From Ardenticatenaceae bacterium (lineage in GTDB: Bacteria > Chloroflexota > Anaerolineae > Promineifilales > Promineifilaceae): a stretch of DNA of 14,631 nt. Position 1 is the first letter of the stretch. Each line of letters opens with the position of its first letter. The notes under the pieces are model-generated. The model saw nothing but the letters and a program-made list of their open reading frames with translations, was not told the DNA's origin and did not search any database. Positions 12,057 through 14,631 of this stretch are shown piece after piece. Both the position numbers and the translations under genes were made by a program. The stretch covers positions 1 to 14,631 of the forward strand of contig JACKBT010000070.1 of the NCBI GenBank assembly GCA_020634415.1. The letters run 5' to 3'.

Positions 12057-14631
12057 TTAACGCAAACCGTTGTCAGAAAAGAAGGCATTGCGGAAATAAT
12101 CCTGCAACAAACGGTGGTGGAAGGTGTACCCCCCACCAACTTTCTGTAACAGCAGCGCGTCAGCCGCATAGTTTAGCAATTGATCGTAGCGGAGAGGCAC
12201 TTTACCCTCAGCCCAGAGCAATAAACGAATGAGAAAATGTTTGATGGCATCATTAAAGCCGTGCATGGAACCCGCTAATGTGCCGTACACCATCCCCGTC
12301 AGCAGCCCAGAAATGGGATCAATCGTCAGGCTCACGAGCAGGATGGTTGGTAGGCTCAACAGCAAAGCGGCTTGAACGCCATTTCTGCTGGCAATCCGAA
12401 TGCCTTCGTTGGGGCGGTTTCTTTCTTCCAGGCGCTTGCCACGCACACCGCCCATTAAAAAGAAGGGCAAGGCGGCATTCACTAAATTTGCCAGCCAACG
12501 TGGGCTATCTGGGTCTTGTAACCAGGCAATGCCCGACCACACAAGGGACAAAACCATGCCTAGCAGCCCAAATTGCAGGGCATGGAGCCATGACCATTGC
12601 CAGGCATCGCGGGAGCGTACCTCTGTTTGCCAGCTTTGCCCATAGTTGACATAACCAAAGGCTAACAGAAAGCAAATGGCTTCCATGCCGCCTAAGGACA
12701 AGGCCAGCAGCCAGTTATCGGTTAGGGAAAAGAGGGCGGTGGCGGAGAGACAAACGGCACCGCTGACACTCAGGGCGTGGAACAGACCCAATTTGTGGTT
12801 GATGTGGGCTTCGTCGTGGCGATGCTGCCGCCAACTGAAAAAGGCGGCATCTACGGTGGCCGCGACCAGACCAGTGACCAATACGAGGAGAAAGATGGAG
12901 AGGATGCCGTCGAGGGGAACGGCCGTTACTCCCAACAATGCCGCTGCTTCGTGCAAAAAGTGGAGTTCAATGCCGGGTGGATTAACCTGGAGGAGGGCAA
13001 TAAAGCCCCACCCAATGGGTGTGCCTAACAAAGCGGTGGTTAAGGAGCGGGTGAGCAGCAGATAGAGCCAACGGCCGTTACCCAGCCAGCTTGGTTGCAA
13101 CTGCTCAATCAGAAAGATGGATTGGTTGTGGCTTTCCATTTGCGTTGCCAGCCAACTGAGATGCTCAGAAACGGCCGTTGTGGGCAGGGGATCGGCCGTT
13201 TTCGCTGCCTGCCGTTGGCACATACGCTGCACATATGTCTCAAACAGGTGGGACATGGTGGCTGGCATAGGTTCACTGGTCTGCCCATCACGGTTGTAGG
13301 CTGACCGCATCATGTTGAGTGTGAGGGGTGTTTGCGCCATTTCCAGCAGATCGGCATCGGCGAATAGGGAGGCGGCTAGATGGGGTGGGGTGTGTTCCTG
13401 GATTTGGGCGGTGGTTAACGGCCGTATCAAAACCGCGCCATTCAACTGCAACTGCTCATCATTCGCCGCTTCAGTATAAGCTTCGTGGCGACAACAAACA
13501 ACCATATCCGCCAGCCCATGCTCCTGCCGAAAACGGTTTAAGGCAGCCACACAAGCAGCCCGATAAGCTGGCTGCATTTCATCAAGTCCATCAAACAGCA
13601 GCAAAAGCCGATCTTGTTTGAGCCAATTCCGTCCCATGCGGCGGGGAATTTGGTATTTAGCCACCATCTCCTCCACCGCCCAACTGGCAATTTCCACCTG
13701 CTGTCCCGCCCAACTGCTCAAATTGAGGATGACGGGAATGGGCTGAACAGCATCTTCGGTCGCCATAGCCAGTAGATAGTCGGCCAGCTCTACCAGGCTC
13801 ACGGTTTTGCCCGCGCCCGGTGCGCCCAGAATCAGCAGGGCGCGTTGGGCATTACGAAAAGCCTGGTAAATATTGGCTGGGGCTGTTGTCGGCTGTGTTG
13901 TCAATACGTCTGCCCAGGGGTGGTCTACAGCCTGGTGGATGGGGTGCAGTTTGAGATGAATGTAGGCTTGCTCGGCACGCAAAGGAGCCAGGACGCTTTT
14001 GACCCAAAAGCGGCGTACTTTCTGGATTAATACCCACTGGCTGCGCTGTTCGGGTGTCTGTTCGCTGCGGGGGGTAACGGCCGTTGGCTGGACACGCTGC
14101 TGGCAAAGTTGTTGGTACAAAGCAATGGTTTCAGGCTGCGGTGTGGCTCCGATTTCTTTGGCTAACAGGTCATTGAGGGCTTGGTATTGATTGTGAACGG
14201 CCGTCCACTGTCCTGTTTCAGCATAAAGCTGCATCAACAAGCAGTGGGCGGGCTCATGCCAGGCATCCAAATTCAACCAACGATGGCCGTAATCTAGGGC
14301 GGCATCCCAATTTTGCTGTGCCTGGTAAACCAAGGACACTCGTTTGAGGGCTGTTGCCAAATCTCGCCGCAAGGTGTTGGCCTGGACCAATATCCACTCA
14401 TTAAATTGCTCACTATCGCGCAGGGTAAAGCCATGCAAAAAATCGGCCTGATAAAGGGTAATGCCTTGCCCTACGGTTTGGCACTGGGCAAGGGTTAATT
14501 CGCCTGTGGGTTGCAGGGCGGGGGCGAGTAGATGGCGTAACTGCACCACATCTATCTGGCAAACGGCCGTTGGCTCCAAACCAATGTGCTGCCGGTCGGC
14601 TATCAAAAAACCATCGCCTACCTCTTTTTTG
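12057..14631 (-). CDS. BTAD-NACHT STAND protein with polytopic membrane domain (5' end outside window)
   Basis: The open frame runs off the right edge, so the start is not in the window; TTG 14606 is only an internal codon. From residue 1 at that codon: a bacterial transcriptional activator domain (about 17-170, with YQADFLHGFTLRDSEQFNEW and the helical repeats ending IGATPQPETIALY), a pre-NACHT segment (about 190-232), a NACHT NTPase with Walker A GAPGAGKT (261-268) and Walker B LLLLFDGLDE (334-343), a helical region (about 395-515), then about seven or eight membrane helices (about 515-785), and a C-terminal YTFHHRLLQDYF element seen in NACHT-membrane proteins. BTAD domains normally follow an OmpR-like winged helix, which is expected just to the right of the window. 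STAND NTPases are ligand-triggered switches; several bacterial NACHT proteins defend against phage. A membrane-attached sensor is a reasonable reading here, but the ligand and effector are unknown. Confidence 0.9.
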   Translation of the reverse strand, partial: KKEVGDGFLIADRQHIGLEPTAVCQIDVVQLRHLLAPALQPTGELTLAQCQTVGQGITLYQADFLHGFTLRDSEQFNEWILVQANTLRRDLATALKRVSLVYQAQQNWDAALDYGHRWLNLDAWHEPAHCLLMQLYAETGQWTAVHNQYQALNDLLAKEIGATPQPETIALYQQLCQQRVQPTAVTPRSEQTPEQRSQWVLIQKVRRFWVKSVLAPLRAEQAYIHLKLHPIHQAVDHPWADVLTTQPTTAPANIYQAFRNAQRALLILGAPGAGKTVSLVELADYLLAMATEDAVQPIPVILNLSSWAGQQVEIASWAVEEMVAKYQIPRRMGRNWLKQDRLLLLFDGLDEMQPAYRAACVAALNRFRQEHGLADMVVCCRHEAYTEAANDEQLQLNGAVLIRPLTTAQIQEHTPPHLAASLFADADLLEMAQTPLTLNMMRSAYNRDGQTSEPMPATMSHLFETYVQRMCQRQAAKTADPLPTTAVSEHLSWLATQMESHNQSIFLIEQLQPSWLGNGRWLYLLLTRSLTTALLGTPIGWGFIALLQVNPPGIELHFLHEAAALLGVTAVPLDGILSIFLLVLVTGLVAATVDAAFFSWRQHRHDEAHINHKLGLFHALSVSGAVCLSATALFSLTDNWLLALSLGGMEAICFLLAFGYVNYGQSWQTEVRSRDAWQWSWLHALQFGLLGMVLSLVWSGIAWLQDPDSPRWLANLVNAALPFFLMGGVRGKRLEERNRPNEGIRIASRNGVQAALLLSLPTILLVSLTIDPISGLLTGMVYGTLAGSMHGFNDAIKHFLIRLLLWAEGKVPLRYDQLLNYAADALLLQKVGGGYTFHHRLLQDYFRNAFFSDNGLR

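Larger units (their letters stand above)
2449..14570. repeat. Dispersed palindromic octamer ACGGCCGT, 18 copies
   Basis: Exact copies start at 2449, 3238, 4833, 5612, 6135, 6226, 6687, 7556, 7965, 11952, 12033, 12919, 13071, 13171, 13418, 14077, 14197 and 14563 (hand count). Less than one would be expected by chance in a window of this length with balanced composition. Most are extended to AACGGCCGTT. In coding regions they are read in all three frames (Thr-Ala-Val, Asn-Gly-Arg, Leu-Arg-Pro), so the signal is at DNA level. Variants TCGGCCGT occur at 1620 and 13192. Confidence 0.85.

Noticed and set aside
11878..12060. 60-residue plus-strand open frame over the second metF tail
   Set aside because: It is antisense to the recognisable MTHFR C-terminal frame, and its His-rich composition is a by-product of that sequence.
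14604..14606. TTG 14606 as the start of the BTAD-NACHT gene
   Set aside because: The frame stays open to the window edge, there is no ribosome site there, and BTAD domains are normally preceded by further sequence.

Overview
The window looks like a chromosomal segment of a Chloroflexota bacterium, probably of the Anaerolineae/Caldilineae type. This is an inference from gene content and style: a BTAD-NACHT protein with a membrane domain, a small HTH protein of the type that usually caps large NTPases, an orphan multi-PAS/GAF histidine kinase, WSPDG-propeller lipoproteins, short intergenic palindromes, and an over-represented palindromic octamer ACGGCCGT (18 copies). No rRNA, tRNA, CRISPR array, transposase or integrase was seen.

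Left part (1-7705), mostly housekeeping and signalling. A promoter at 88-117 drives rsfS (ribosomal silencing factor), which appears to start at CTG 147 behind a near-perfect Shine-Dalgarno. Convergent to it lies sthA (soluble NAD(P)+ transhydrogenase, minus strand). Divergent from sthA is a compact three-gene set: a membrane-anchored PAS-GAF-GAF-PAS histidine kinase (2218-4671), an unrecognised membrane protein (4685-5431) and a double-hotdog acyl thioesterase (5409-6287, overlapping the previous gene by 23 bases). A 188-base gap then carries a perfect 15-bp palindrome, a good promoter and a 24-bp imperfect palindrome just upstream of an MFS drug-efflux type transporter (6476-7705).

Right part (7702-14631), accessory. 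Two 71-base direct repeats (7711-7781 and 11962-12032, 67/71 identical) both encode, on the minus strand, the last residues of a methylenetetrahydrofolate reductase-like protein (the C-terminus of the bifunctional homocysteine methyltransferase/MTHFR family). No body of that gene is in the window. The first tail lies directly behind a 99-residue HTH protein (TAATG overlap); the second lies behind a BTAD-NACHT-membrane STAND protein that runs off the right edge. Between the tails is a small cargo: the HTH gene, a 10-bp-phased operator-like array in a divergent promoter region, a lipoprotein with a Pro/Thr-rich stalk and a TolB-like propeller, and a secreted M23 peptidase with four tandem beta-rich C-terminal repeats. 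This cargo carries none of the ACGGCCGT octamers between 7973 and 11951.

Reading of the whole: the lipoprotein and peptidase look like a co-transcribed cell-surface pair controlled by the divergent HTH protein. The block 7.7-12.03 kb has the geometry of an inserted or rearranged island bounded by duplicated 3' ends of a metF-like gene. The tandem accretion model (insertions stacked at one gene 3' end, intact metF predicted to the right of the window) is inference, but it is directly testable.
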